This document shows, in pieces, positions 18,227-28,500 of a stretch of 54,116 nucleotides of DNA (the stretch's first letter is position 1; each line of letters starts with the position of its first letter). The DNA is from Chitinophagaceae bacterium. Its GTDB lineage: Bacteria > Bacteroidota > Bacteroidia > Chitinophagales > Chitinophagaceae. Location: positions 1 through 54,116 of the forward strand of contig JADLCD010000101.1 of assembly GCA_020847395.1 (NCBI GenBank), given 5' to 3'. Both the position numbers and the translations under genes were made by a program. The notes below the pieces were generated by a model. It saw nothing but the letters and a program-made list of their open reading frames with translations. It was not told the origin of the DNA and did not search any database.

Positions 18227-18347
18227 ACCTTTATATGCAGCAAAATTATATATCAACAATTGAAGTTGAGGGTTTGTGATACTGGCTATAATTTTGCGGG
18301 TAATCTTATCTGGGGATATTTTTTTCGATTAGCGGTCAAAAAAACTG

Positions 18348-18379
18348 ATGGAAACTTTGGTTACAAAAAAAGTTTCCAT
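18348..18379 (+). promoter_or_regulatory. Probable TetR operator (32-bp inverted repeat)
   Basis: Perfect 11-bp arms ATGGAAACTTT (18348-18358) and AAAGTTTCCAT (18369-18379) with a 10-bp spacer. It covers the -33 element and the spacer of the promoter that precedes the tetR-tolC-adaptor-RND operon, which is where a repressor would block polymerase. The dyad and size fit TetR-family operators. That the TetR encoded next to it binds here is inference. Confidence 0.75.
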
Positions 18380-18386
18380 AGTTTTG
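18356..18386 (+). promoter_or_regulatory. Promoter of the tetR-RND efflux operon
   Basis: A textbook Bacteroidota promoter: TTTG at 18356-18359 (-33), a 19-bp spacer, and TAGTTTTG at 18379-18386 (-7, matching TAnnTTTG). Transcription would begin a few bases later, leaving a leader of about 10 nt before the tetR ATG at 18403. It is overlapped by the inverted repeat at 18348-18379. Confidence 0.75.
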
Positions 18387-18402
18387 CACAGATTTTGATG
18401 AT

Positions 18403-19023
18403 ATGGAGATACAGGAACGAATAGCCCAAAAGGCATATGATCTTTTTTTACAGTACGGTATTCGCAGTATAAGCATGGACGAAATTGCTGCCCGGCTTGG
18501 CATCAGCAAAAAAACCATCTACCAGTTTTATACAGATAAGGACGCACTGGTAGACAGTGTTATAGATATAGTGATCAGGGATAATGAGGATGAATGCTCC
18601 TGCTGCCAGCAGGATAGCGAAAACCCGGTACATGAGGTGTTTGTGGCAATAGATATGGTGCAGGAAATGTTGCGAACAATGAATCATACGGTGATGTATG
18701 ATCTGCAGAAATATCATCCTTCTTCATTTCAGAAGATCAGCGACCATAAGAATAAGTTCTTATATAAACAGATTAAAGAAAATGTAGAGAAAGGAATAGA
18801 ACTGCAATTATACCGTAATGATATTAATGTTGAAATTATCTCGCGATACAGACTTGCCACAACGTTTATGTTGTTCTCCCCTGATTTATTCCCTTTAGGA
18901 AAGCATCGTCTTGATGTGATTATGGAAGAAATAAGTATTCATTTTTTGTACGGTCTTGCCACGCCCAAAGGCGTAAAGCTGATACAGAAATATCAACAAC
19001 AACGACAAAACAAACATATATGA
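18403..19023 (+). CDS. TetR/AcrR-family transcriptional repressor of an efflux operon
   Basis: 206 residues. The N-terminal helix-turn-helix is clear: AYDLFLQYGIRSISMDEIAA then RLGISKKTIYQFYTDKDAL. The C-terminal ligand-binding half (about 65-200) is helical and lacks further recognisable motifs, as usual in the family. It likely represses its own operon through the dyad directly upstream until a toxic ligand binds. The stop codon overlaps the ATG of the tolC-type gene (ATGA), so regulator and efflux genes are translationally coupled. A CSCCQQ cluster (about residues 66-71) is unusual and could in principle be redox- or metal-sensitive. Confidence 0.93.
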   Translation: MEIQERIAQKAYDLFLQYGIRSISMDEIAARLGISKKTIYQFYTDKDALVDSVIDIVIRDNEDECSCCQQDSENPVHEVFVAIDMVQEMLRTMNHTVMYDLQKYHPSSFQKISDHKNKFLYKQIKENVEKGIELQLYRNDINVEIISRYRLATTFMLFSPDLFPLGKHRLDVIMEEISIHFLYGLATPKGVKLIQKYQQQRQNKHI

Positions 19024-20441
19024 ATTTGAAAGAATGGAAATTGGCTAAATGGGGCATAGCGGTATGCACCGTGTTTTGCAGCACAGTATTATATGCCCAG
19101 CAGGATACAACACACGAGCATGCGTTTACCCTGCAGCAGGCGCTTGACTATGCCCGTAAAAACAATGTTCAGGTAAAGAATGCGCTGATAGATATACAGG
19201 TTCAGCAACAGGTAAACCGTGAGGTAACGGGTAGAGCTTACCCGCAGATATATGGCAATGTATCTACTACTTATAATCCTGCTGTTGCAACACAGGTTAT
19301 ACCCAACTTTATATCGCCCGCTACCTACCAGGTGCTTGTAAATGAGGGCGTTAAAGATGGTAGCGGCAATCCTATACAAATGCCGGGCGATTTTGGATTT
19401 ATAGCGGCCCAGTTTGGAACAAAATGGGCTGCGAGTGGCGGTGTATCTCTTAACCAAATCATTTTTGACGGGCAGGTATTTGTTGGATTACAGGCAAGAG
19501 AAACACTCATCAGATTTTCTGAAAAGCAGGCAGAAATTACTGAAGAAATGATACGTGCAAATGTAACCAAGCTGTATTACCAATTGGTTGTTGGTAAAAC
19601 ACAAATTGGTTTACTTGACGCCAATATTGCATTGCTTGAAAAAATGCAGCATGATACCAAAGTGATGTTTGATAATGGCTTTGCTGAACAATTGGATGTT
19701 GACAAGTTAACCGTTCAGATTGCAAATCTTCAAACCGAAAAATTAGGAGCGCTTAATCAAATTAAAAATGGGATGCTGGGCTTAAAAGTGTTAATGGGAA
19801 TGCCGGTAAAAGATTCTCTTACGCTCACAGATGAAATTGCTGATGATAAAATAAAAGAAGGTTTATTGGAGGTTAATGATTTTGATTATACCCAACGCAG
19901 AGATTTTCAATATGCCGATCTTGGCGTAAGCCTGGGAGAGTACGATGTAAAACGATATAAACTGGCAAAGCTTCCCACTCTCTCTCTTAACGGGTATTAT
20001 AATAAAAATGCACAGCGAAACTCATTTGATTTTTTAGGAAAAGGAAACTGGTTCAATATATCTGCAATTACCGTTCAATTACAGGTGCCCATTTTTACCG
20101 GCTTTGCGGCCAATGCACGTATAGCCCAGGCAAACCTGGCATTACAAAAAAGCAGGAATCAGCGTGAAGCGCTTAAGATCAACATAGATAACGAGATTGA
20201 AACAGCAAAAAATAATTTTACAACAGCAATTGCCACACTCGATTATCAAAAGAAAAACATGCAGTTGGCGGAAACAGTTTTCAATCAAACCAAAAAGAAG
20301 TTTGAGATAGGAACCGGTTCAAATACAGAAATCATACAGGCGCAGACCGATATGAAGGCTGCACAAACCAACTATATAAACGCGATGTATAACGCCATTA
20401 TAGCAAGAGTGGATTATATAAAAGCAACAGGTAAACTATAA
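19020..20441 (+). CDS. TolC-family outer-membrane efflux protein
   Basis: 473 residues with signal peptide (cleaved near VLYAQ). It has the two-fold OEP repeat pattern: long amphipathic helices (for example FTLQQALDYARKNNVQVKNA and ETVFNQTKKKFEIGTGSNTE) separated by beta strands such as KWAASGGVSLNQIIFDGQVF and ITVQLQVPIFTGFAANARI. It forms the trimeric outer-membrane and periplasmic tunnel of a tripartite pump. Its ATG overlaps the tetR stop, and it is followed by the adaptor and RND genes, so it is the dedicated exit duct of that system. Confidence 0.95.
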   Translation: MNLKEWKLAKWGIAVCTVFCSTVLYAQQDTTHEHAFTLQQALDYARKNNVQVKNALIDIQVQQQVNREVTGRAYPQIYGNVSTTYNPAVATQVIPNFISPATYQVLVNEGVKDGSGNPIQMPGDFGFIAAQFGTKWAASGGVSLNQIIFDGQVFVGLQARETLIRFSEKQAEITEEMIRANVTKLYYQLVVGKTQIGLLDANIALLEKMQHDTKVMFDNGFAEQLDVDKLTVQIANLQTEKLGALNQIKNGMLGLKVLMGMPVKDSLTLTDEIADDKIKEGLLEVNDFDYTQRRDFQYADLGVSLGEYDVKRYKLAKLPTLSLNGYYNKNAQRNSFDFLGKGNWFNISAITVQLQVPIFTGFAANARIAQANLALQKSRNQREALKINIDNEIETAKNNFTTAIATLDYQKKNMQLAETVFNQTKKKFEIGTGSNTEIIQAQTDMKAAQTNYINAMYNAIIARVDYIKATGKL

Positions 20442-20480
20442 TTTTTAACAACATTTTGAACGACTTATAAAAACAGGTAT

Positions 20481-21644
20481 ATGCAAAAGATATTAAAAAC
20501 TGCTTCGGTAATTACGGCAATGATCGTGCTGGCTGCCTGCGGTGCTTCTTCTTCAAAGCAGGATGGTAACAAAGCGCTTGCTGAAAAGAAAGCACAGCTT
20601 GATAAATTAAAAGCAGAGCAAAAATCAATAAACGATAAGGTTGCAGCGCTGGAAACAGAACTGATAAAGCTTGACCCTTCCATGAAAAAAGAGAACGCCA
20701 GGCTTGTTGCCATGGCTGCACTTGAACCGGTAAACTTTACACATTATATTGACCTGCAGGGAAAGCTTGATGCCACCAATATTGCGTATGTAGCGCCCAG
20801 GGGCCAAGGTGGGTTGGTTAAAGCCGTGTATGTTAAGCAGGGCGACAATGTAAGAAAGGGTCAACTGCTGTTAAAGCTGGATAATGCTATTTTTCAAAAG
20901 CAAATTGACCAGTTGAACACACAACTGGCATATGCAAAAGACCTTTTACAAAGGCAACAGAACTTGTGGGATCAGAAAATAGGAACCGAGGTGCAGTTGC
21001 TGAATGCAAAAAATAATGTAGCCGGTATTGAAAAGCAAATTGCTACGGCACAGGAGCAATCCTCTTTTTCAAATGTATATGCAGAAATGAGCGGTGTTGC
21101 AGAAACGGTGAATATTAAAGTAGGTGAAATGTTTATGGGCGGTCAGCAGATCCGCATAGTTAATACAAATGACTTAAAAGTAACCGCACAGGTACCGGAA
21201 AATTATATGGAAAAAGTAAACGTGGGAAGCCCGCTGGTAGTAAATTTTCCTGAAGCAAATAAAACCATCAATACCAAAATTTCTGTAGCAGGTAAATTAA
21301 TTGATCCCAACAGCCGTTCCTTTTATATTGAAGCAAAAATGCCTTACGATAAATCTCTTCGTCCTAACCAGATCGCTATGATAAGGATACAGGATTACAC
21401 AGCAAAAAATGTAATTACGATACCGGTTAATACGCTTCAAAACGATGATAAAGGAAAATTTGTGATGGTGGCAGTGCAGGAAAACGGCAAATGGGTAGCA
21501 CATAAAAAAGCGGTTACTATAGGGCAGTTATACCAGGATAAGGTAGAGATCAAATCAGGATTGCAGGCAGGAGAGCAGATCATTACAGACGGCTTCCAGG
21601 GATTATATGAAGGACAACCGGTTGTTACTTCGGCGGCAGCTTAA
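20481..21644 (+). CDS. RND efflux periplasmic adaptor (membrane fusion) lipoprotein
   Basis: 387 residues. Lipobox LAAC (Cys20), then a short coiled coil (about 30-65) that precedes the adaptor core, an unusual N-terminal extension. The split barrel-sandwich hybrid domain has YVAPRGQGGLVKAVYVKQGD and, after the alpha-hairpin (about 130-195), a matching AEMSGVAETVNIKVGEMF. Beta-barrel and membrane-proximal domains complete it (VNTNDLKVTAQVPENYMEKV, DYTAKNVITIPVNTL). It links the RND pump to the TolC-type duct in the periplasm. Genes on both sides are on the same strand with 39- and 52-bp gaps, forming one operon. Confidence 0.95.
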   Translation: MQKILKTASVITAMIVLAACGASSSKQDGNKALAEKKAQLDKLKAEQKSINDKVAALETELIKLDPSMKKENARLVAMAALEPVNFTHYIDLQGKLDATNIAYVAPRGQGGLVKAVYVKQGDNVRKGQLLLKLDNAIFQKQIDQLNTQLAYAKDLLQRQQNLWDQKIGTEVQLLNAKNNVAGIEKQIATAQEQSSFSNVYAEMSGVAETVNIKVGEMFMGGQQIRIVNTNDLKVTAQVPENYMEKVNVGSPLVVNFPEANKTINTKISVAGKLIDPNSRSFYIEAKMPYDKSLRPNQIAMIRIQDYTAKNVITIPVNTLQNDDKGKFVMVAVQENGKWVAHKKAVTIGQLYQDKVEIKSGLQAGEQIITDGFQGLYEGQPVVTSAAA

Positions 21645-21696
21645 TGAATTATACAGATACAGAACAACTATTTGCTGAGATCAACAGAACAATATT

Positions 21697-24600
21697 ATGA
21701 GCGCTTTAGAAAATTTTACAGGAAAGTTCAAGCAGTTTAAGCCAACTACCTGGAGTATAAAAAACAAAACGTCTATTTACCTGCTGATGCTCTTTGTGAG
21801 TATTATTGGCATAACGCAATTTGTTACGTTACCCAAAGAGCAGTTCCCCGATGTGGTTATACCTACCGTATACGTACAAACGATATATGTAGGTAACTCT
21901 CCAAAAGATATTGAGAACCTGGTTACACAACCAATAGAAAAGCAGATAAAAGCTATATCAGGTGTTAAGATCCAGAAAACTACCAGCACTTCCATACAGG
22001 ATTACTCAGCCATTGTGGTAGAGTTTGACGCGAATGAAAATATTGATGTGGCGGTGCAAAAAGTGAAAGATGCAGTTGATAAGGCTAAGACGGATCTGCC
22101 TACCGACCTTACAGAAGAGCCTTCGGTAATGGAAGTGGCTTTGTCGGAAATACCGATCATGTATGTGAACATCAGTGGCGATTATGATAATATGCGACTG
22201 AAAAAAATGGCAGATGACATACAGGATAAGCTGGAAGAATTGCCACAAATCACCAGGGTGGATATTGTGGGTGCGCCTGAACGTGAGTTCCAGATCAATG
22301 TAGACAACTACCGTATGCGTAGCGCTAACCTTACTTTTGATGATATTGCCAACGCTGTTTCCAGGGAGAATATGGATATAACCGGCGGTTTGCTGGAAGT
22401 GGGTAACATGAAAAGAACACTACAATTAAAAGGGCAGTTCCGATCAGCCGCCGATATTGAAAAGGTGGTTATACGCGGACCCAGCGGCGGATCAATTTAT
22501 CTGAAAGATATAGCCCAGATTAAAGACACCACGAAAGAAAGAGAGAGCTATGCGCGGCTTGATGGCAAAAATGTAATTACATTAAATATAGTAAAACGCT
22601 CTGGCGAAAACCTGATTGAAACCGCAGACCAGGTTAAAAAAGTAATGGGAGAAATGCAGGCGAGCGATTTACCTAAAGACCTGAATGTAACTATAACAGG
22701 GGATCAGAGTAAAAATGCAAGACATTCATTTGACGAACTGGTTAACTCCATTGTTATCGGCTTCATTCTTGTGCTGTTGATACTGATGTTTTTTATGGGT
22801 GTGACCAACGCGTTCTTCGTTGCGCTGTCTGTTCCATTAAGTATGTTTGTTGCGTTCCAGTTCTTACCGGTGGCGGATATCATTATCGGCTCAAGCGTTA
22901 CGCTCAACTTTATGGTATTGTTTGCCTTGTTGTTCGGCCTGGGTATAATAGTGGATGATGCTATTGTGGTGATAGAAAACACGCACAGGATCTTTATGCA
23001 GGCAAATGGCAAGCTCAGCTCCGAAAAAAGTGCTATGATGGCAGCGGGTGAAGTATTTATACCGGTGCTTGCGGGAACGCTTACCACGTTGGCGCCATTC
23101 TTCCCGTTATTATTCTGGCCGGGGCTTATCGGTAAGTTCATGATATACCTGCCGGTAATGCTCATATTCACACTTACCGCATCATTGATCGTGGCGTTCA
23201 TTATGAACCCCGTGTTTGCGGTAGATTTCATGAATCATCCTGAAGGAGATCATAAGAAAAGAAAATCTGATATTTTCAGGAAACCATTTTTTTGGATAGC
23301 CATTGCCGTAGGTGTTTTGTTTGATGCGATGGGTCTTACCTTTCTTGGTAATATAATACTCTTCCTTACACTAATGGTGCTGTTGAATATTTATGTGCTG
23401 GATGGTATCATTCACGGTTTTCAAAACAGGGCTTTGCCGTGGATCATGGGGCATTATGAATCATTACTGAAGTGGGCGCTGAAAGGATGGAGACCGGTGT
23501 ATTTGTTAATAGGTACGTTTGTATTGCTGATATTTAGCTTTGTGATCTTTGGCGCGTCAGTGGGTAGTCAGCGTGTTAAAGTGGTGTTCTTTCCCAAATC
23601 AGACCCTAATTTTATTTATGTATACCTGAAGTTACCCGTGGGTACTAATGTAGCGTATACAGACTCTATCACTCGTAATCTTGAACAGCGCGTGGTAAAA
23701 GTACTGGGTATGGAAAATGGAAAGAAAAACCCCATTGTGGAAAGCGTGATTGCGAATGTTGCGGTTGGGGCAAGTGACCCTAACAGTGGCGACAGAAGTA
23801 CGCGACCGGAATTGGGAAGGGTACAGGTGTCGTTTGTAGAGTTTGAGAAGCGGCATGGTGCATCAACCGCAGCTATTCTCGACTCTATACGCAAAGCCAT
23901 TAAAGGCATACCTGGCGCAGAAATTTCTGTTGACCAGGAATCCAGCGGTCCCCCAACAGATCCTCCGATCAATATAGAAATAGCAAGTGATGATTTTGAC
24001 AAGTTGATTAAAACCGGCGTGGGCTTAAAAAACTATCTTGATTCTATACAGGTTCCGGGTGTGGAAGAATTAAAGATGGATGTAGATCTTACCAATCCCG
24101 AAGTAAGCTTAACTGTAGACAGGGAGAGGGCATTAATAGAAGGCGTGTCATCTGCCCAGATCGGGATGGCCATCAGAACAGCATTGTTTGGTCGTGAGGT
24201 ATCAAAAATCAAAGATGGCGATGATGAATACAAAATACAGTTGCGCAATAATGAATTACAACGTAAAAGCCTTGCCGATTTGTTGAATATGAATATTACA
24301 TTCAGAGATATGGCAAGTGGTGGCGCTATTAAAAATGTGCCGATCAGTTCTTTGGTTAAAGTTGATTATACAACAACCCTGGGAAGTGTGAAGAGAAAAA
24401 ACCAGAAGCGTACCATTACATTGCGCTCTAACGTACTGCAATCGCAGGGGTATACGCCTACCTCCGTAAATGCGCAGATCAAGAATTATATTGATGCTTT
24501 TACAGGAATACAAGAAGGGGTAACGATTAAGCAAACCGGTGAAGGTGAGCAACAGGCAGAAACAGGAAGATTCCTGATGAAAGCGATGATGATAGCATTG

Positions 24601-25296
24601 GGGCTGATCTTGTTCATACTGGTATTACAGTTTAACTCGGTAAGCAAACCGGTAATTATCCTTATGGAGATCGTGTTCAGTATTATAGGTGTACTGCTCG
24701 GATTTAGTATAACGGGTATGGATGTGTCGGTAGCATTTACAGGATTGGGCGTGGTAGGACTGGCAGGTATAGTGGTGAAGAATGGTATATTGGTGATTGA
24801 GTTTGCCGATGAACTGAGAATGCGTGGCATGAAAACAAGAGAAGCTGTGATAGAGGCAGGTAAAACACGTATCATACCGGTACTGCTTACCGCGCTGGCC
24901 GCCATATTCGGGTTAATACCACTGGCTGTTGGGTTCAACATTGATTTTGTCGGATTGTTCTCCAGCTTCGATCCGCATATCTTTTTTGGTGGCGACAGCG
25001 CTAAATTCTGGAAGCCACTGGCATGGACAATTATATTCGGTTTAATATTCGCTTTCTTTATGACGCTGATCATTGTACCTGCCATGTACCTGATAGCTGA
25101 GCGTTTACGGCGCCCGATGCGTAATATGTATGGCGGTAAGTGGATATCTATGCTGGGCATTCCTCCGTTAACACTTATTTTCCTTCCGCTGGTATTTGCT
25201 ACTATGTTCAGGCACAGGCTTGATGTGGCAAGAAGAAGAAGGAGATTGGCCGGAAATAATACAGTAAATGAACAGTGGATAAAAAGTTGGTTTTAG
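21697..25296 (+). CDS. RND-family efflux transporter (AcrB/HAE1-like)
   Basis: 1199 residues, inner-membrane proton/drug antiporter. N-terminal TM1 is followed by porter-domain sequences (FPDVVIPTVYVQTIYVGNSP, QPIEKQIKAISGV). TM4 carries the proton-relay pair in GLGIIVDDAIVVIENTHRIF; the second half repeats this with GVVGLAGIVVKNGILVIEFA. It is longer than AcrB (about 1050). An extra stretch of about 80 residues with two predicted membrane segments lies between TM6 and TM7 (about 510-600), and a further hydrophobic segment follows TM12 (SMLGIPPLTLIFLPLVFATM). Both insertions seem usual for Bacteroidota RND pumps of this class. Last gene of the operon, closed by the terminator at 25320-25350. 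Confidence 0.95.
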   Translation: MSALENFTGKFKQFKPTTWSIKNKTSIYLLMLFVSIIGITQFVTLPKEQFPDVVIPTVYVQTIYVGNSPKDIENLVTQPIEKQIKAISGVKIQKTTSTSIQDYSAIVVEFDANENIDVAVQKVKDAVDKAKTDLPTDLTEEPSVMEVALSEIPIMYVNISGDYDNMRLKKMADDIQDKLEELPQITRVDIVGAPEREFQINVDNYRMRSANLTFDDIANAVSRENMDITGGLLEVGNMKRTLQLKGQFRSAADIEKVVIRGPSGGSIYLKDIAQIKDTTKERESYARLDGKNVITLNIVKRSGENLIETADQVKKVMGEMQASDLPKDLNVTITGDQSKNARHSFDELVNSIVIGFILVLLILMFFMGVTNAFFVALSVPLSMFVAFQFLPVADIIIGSSVTLNFMVLFALLFGLGIIVDDAIVVIENTHRIFMQANGKLSSEKSAMMAAGEVFIPVLAGTLTTLAPFFPLLFWPGLIGKFMIYLPVMLIFTLTASLIVAFIMNPVFAVDFMNHPEGDHKKRKSDIFRKPFFWIAIAVGVLFDAMGLTFLGNIILFLTLMVLLNIYVLDGIIHGFQNRALPWIMGHYESLLKWALKGWRPVYLLIGTFVLLIFSFVIFGASVGSQRVKVVFFPKSDPNFIYVYLKLPVGTNVAYTDSITRNLEQRVVKVLGMENGKKNPIVESVIANVAVGASDPNSGDRSTRPELGRVQVSFVEFEKRHGASTAAILDSIRKAIKGIPGAEISVDQESSGPPTDPPINIEIASDDFDKLIKTGVGLKNYLDSIQVPGVEELKMDVDLTNPEVSLTVDRERALIEGVSSAQIGMAIRTALFGREVSKIKDGDDEYKIQLRNNELQRKSLADLLNMNITFRDMASGGAIKNVPISSLVKVDYTTTLGSVKRKNQKRTITLRSNVLQSQGYTPTSVNAQIKNYIDAFTGIQEGVTIKQTGEGEQQAETGRFLMKAMMIALGLILFILVLQFNSVSKPVIILMEIVFSIIGVLLGFSITGMDVSVAFTGLGVVGLAGIVVKNGILVIEFADELRMRGMKTREAVIEAGKTRIIPVLLTALAAIFGLIPLAVGFNIDFVGLFSSFDPHIFFGGDSAKFWKPLAWTIIFGLIFAFFMTLIIVPAMYLIAERLRRPMRNMYGGKWISMLGIPPLTLIFLPLVFATMFRHRLDVARRRRRLAGNNTVNEQWIKSWF

Positions 25297-25319
25297 TTTC
25301 AGTTTTTGAGATGATGTAT

Positions 25320-25350
25320 AAAAAAAATCCCGGGTGATGCCGGGATTTTT
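25320..25350 (+). terminator. Terminator of the RND efflux operon
   Basis: Hairpin AAAATCCCGG-gtgatg-CCGGGATTTT with a T-run, 24 bp past the RND stop. The symmetric A/T flanks could also act on the other strand, but no minus-strand gene ends here. Confidence 0.85.
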
Positions 25351-25512
25351 GCTTGTGTTTATTTCGATGAAACAATTGCTATTTCCATTTAAATTATACC
25401 ATTAACTAAATTCATCAGGAGCTGTGTGGATACTTTAGCAAAATTCAATTCTTATCCCTACATTTATCTTCAATAAAACGCTATATGTTTATAAAGCGCT
25501 GGTAAGAGTACC

Positions 25513-28500
25513 ATGAATTTCACTAAACCCCGTAACTTTTTAAGCCTTGTCTTCTTTTTTCTCTTCATGCTATGTAGGGAAATGCCGGCTTATGCCCAGC
25601 GAGTCAAATCAAACAATTCTGCATTATCGCCGCATTCACTTAACATTTTTCCCGGAGATACTGGCAGGAACCAGGTACGATTTGCCGAACTAAAAAATAA
25701 GAGAAATGCTATAACAGGTAATAGAAAAGCCGATGCGGACCTGTGTAATACCAGTACTTATTTTTCTCATATTGCGGCTCCCGCAGGCAAACAGATAGAA
25801 TTAAAAGATATAGAAACTGCTCGTGATGGAAATTATATTGTTTTAGGAAATATCATTCTGCCCGCCAACAAACGGGAAGGTTTTATTGCTGTGTTAGACA
25901 ATGTCGGAAATATCGTCTCTTCCAGGATAATTACAGTGGGTAACAACGCTACAGCCTTATTCGGTTGCAAAATGAAAAGCAGTGGTGATTTTGTGATTAC
26001 AGGACTGGTTGATGATGGCAACAATACCATTTTCGCAGCAACGCTGGAAAGCACGCTCTCTTTGCGTTGGTTGCAAACCATTCAATGCCCTTCGCAACCT
26101 GTAAAAACGACTATTGATATTGGAGAATTTGATGAGGTATTGGTAGCTGCACAGTTGGGTAGTGCTATACAATATGCAAGTTTTGATAAAGATGGCACAT
26201 TCAGATGGCGTTGGGACGTAGCGCCACAAGGGCTGGTTGAACTGGTTGGTTTCCGAGCTTTATATGGAGGTATTTATTGCCTCATGAACAATTCTTTGCG
26301 TAATGGATTAATGGTAACCGAGATGGTTGAAATTTCGCAGCAAACAGGAGCAGTCAATAGCGTATATACAAAAGGAAATGGTGAAGAAAATAAATTTATA
26401 ACATTAGGGACTTATAGTGGGCGACTGCTAACAACGGGTATAAGAAAGGATATTGGCAACCAGTTTAAACTGGAAAGAGATATCTTTTACTATTCGTCAG
26501 AAATAGAAACTTCGCATACGTATACCATGCCGATTGCTGTAGATTTTAACTGTTCGGCTGCCCTGGATAATGCCGGGGATGCTATCGGACTCTGCAATCC
26601 CTCACTCGGAAAGTTGGTATACCTCAAACATTTTGCTTATTATGGCATGCGCGTGCAGGTAAGCCAGGAATATAATGTTCCGATAGGGTCATCTGTTACT
26701 GCGATCGCAAGATCTTTTGACGGCGGCTATCTTTTTGGATTAAATACGGCAGGTAATAATGAATTTTTACTCCTGAAAACAGATAGCATTGGAACAGTGC
26801 AAGGTTGTAGTGGGCAATCCTTAAGCGTTACATCACAGGAAATTTTAAAGATAAGCAATATCAGTTCAGGGGCTGCTGTCCAGAATGTTGCCACAACAGT
26901 TGTCGCTCAAACTATAGGAACAGGAACTTTATCCTTATCTCCAAGATTTGATTGTCGCCAGAATTACTGCCCGCCTGCTCCAATAGCAGATACCTGCTTC
27001 AGTACTTATTATAAAACATTCCGTTCTGGTAGCTATAGCGATGGATTTGGTCCAATTTATCTGATGCGCAACAAAAGATTTGTGACTCACTCAGCCAGGC
27101 TGGATAGGGTTGTGGGGATATATCCCGAAGTGACTACTGGTTTGCGCTTGTTGGATGAAGCGGGAAACTTTATCAAGGGGGTGGATGTTTATCTGAGAGA
27201 TGTATCGGCATCGTTCGGCAGTTTCCAGATGGACGACAAAAGTATTATGATGGTACATAATGCTTCTACAACCAATACCTCAGCCTGGACATTAACCCTT
27301 GTTTCAGACAACCTTGATATACTCTGGACAAAATCTTTTGAGAGTGATGGCGCTCAATTTTATTTCGGTGGAAGTGGGGTCGGCGATATCCATAAAGATG
27401 CAGAAGGCAATTACTATATAGTGGGCACCGGATTAGGTTATATGGAAAAGCCTTCGGTAACCGTTATTAAGTTGGATGGTAGCGGAAATACTGTATGGTT
27501 AAAAAAGTATGCATTGGATAAAGGATGGCTTGGCGCAGTATCCGTAGTGTCAACAGCGTCGTCTGTAGTTGCGATTATCGATGGGAGTAATGAGGGCGCA
27601 GTATCTGTACGACTTGATAAAAATACAGGTCAGCTTCTCAATAGCTATATATTCGCACCAACTGATGCGGGGTATGCTTATCGGAGATGTGTTAAATATG
27701 ATCAGGGACAGATTTTTTATGCCGGTGATTTACAAGACAATATTTTACTGGCGCGGTTCGACTCCACAGGAAAGCCGATTGGGATGCGATCAATCCCACA
27801 AAGCTCCGTTCCAAGAGCTGCCGATGTTAGAAACGGGAATCTGTATGTTCAATATTATTATTACAATGGCACTAAGAATATTGAAGTTTTACTTAAGGTT
27901 GATACAGGGCTACATGTTACCATGATGCAGGAATATCCTTTTGAAGATATTACCATGATAAGCAATATGGCTGTTAGCGCTGACGAAGATATTTATCTCA
28001 GCGGTGGTATAGTTGTTCCTGACACCTATGACAGTTATGCGTTTCTAAAAAAATATAATAAGAACGGAGAAATAGGCACCTGTAGTCACACACCAAAAAT
28101 CCCCACGCTGGTGGATATTGATCCAAATCCCCAACCACTTGGATCTGCTCCCTTAACGGTTTCTATTAACCCCATTTTGGTTGCCATAACTTTCGAGCCG
28201 GCAAAGCAAAACATATTTCTAAGCCAGATACTTTGCAGCAGTGCACCACAATGTACTTCCATTAGTATTGCCGGGCCGGACAGCTTGTGCAATATTGCCG
28301 ATTCCGTTGAGTATAAAATAACCAAACCCTTGGGTTGCTTGTTGCAGCCGTCATGGATCTATGATACAGCATCAGCAAAGCTTAAAAGTACTACTGATAC
28401 TTCTGCAGTATTTGCATTTAAAAAAGCAGGAAATGTGCAATTAGAGGCCACGCTTGATGCAGGCTGTATAAAGGTAACGGATACACTAACCGTTATCATT

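Noticed and set aside
22704-23231. 175-codon frame opposite the RND gene
   Set aside because: Antisense shadow with biased composition (Ile/Asn/Thr/Ser) expected from the reverse complement of membrane-helix codons.
24486-25160. 224-codon frame opposite the RND pump gene
   Set aside because: A shadow of a long, well-supported coding sequence; its protein has no family features.
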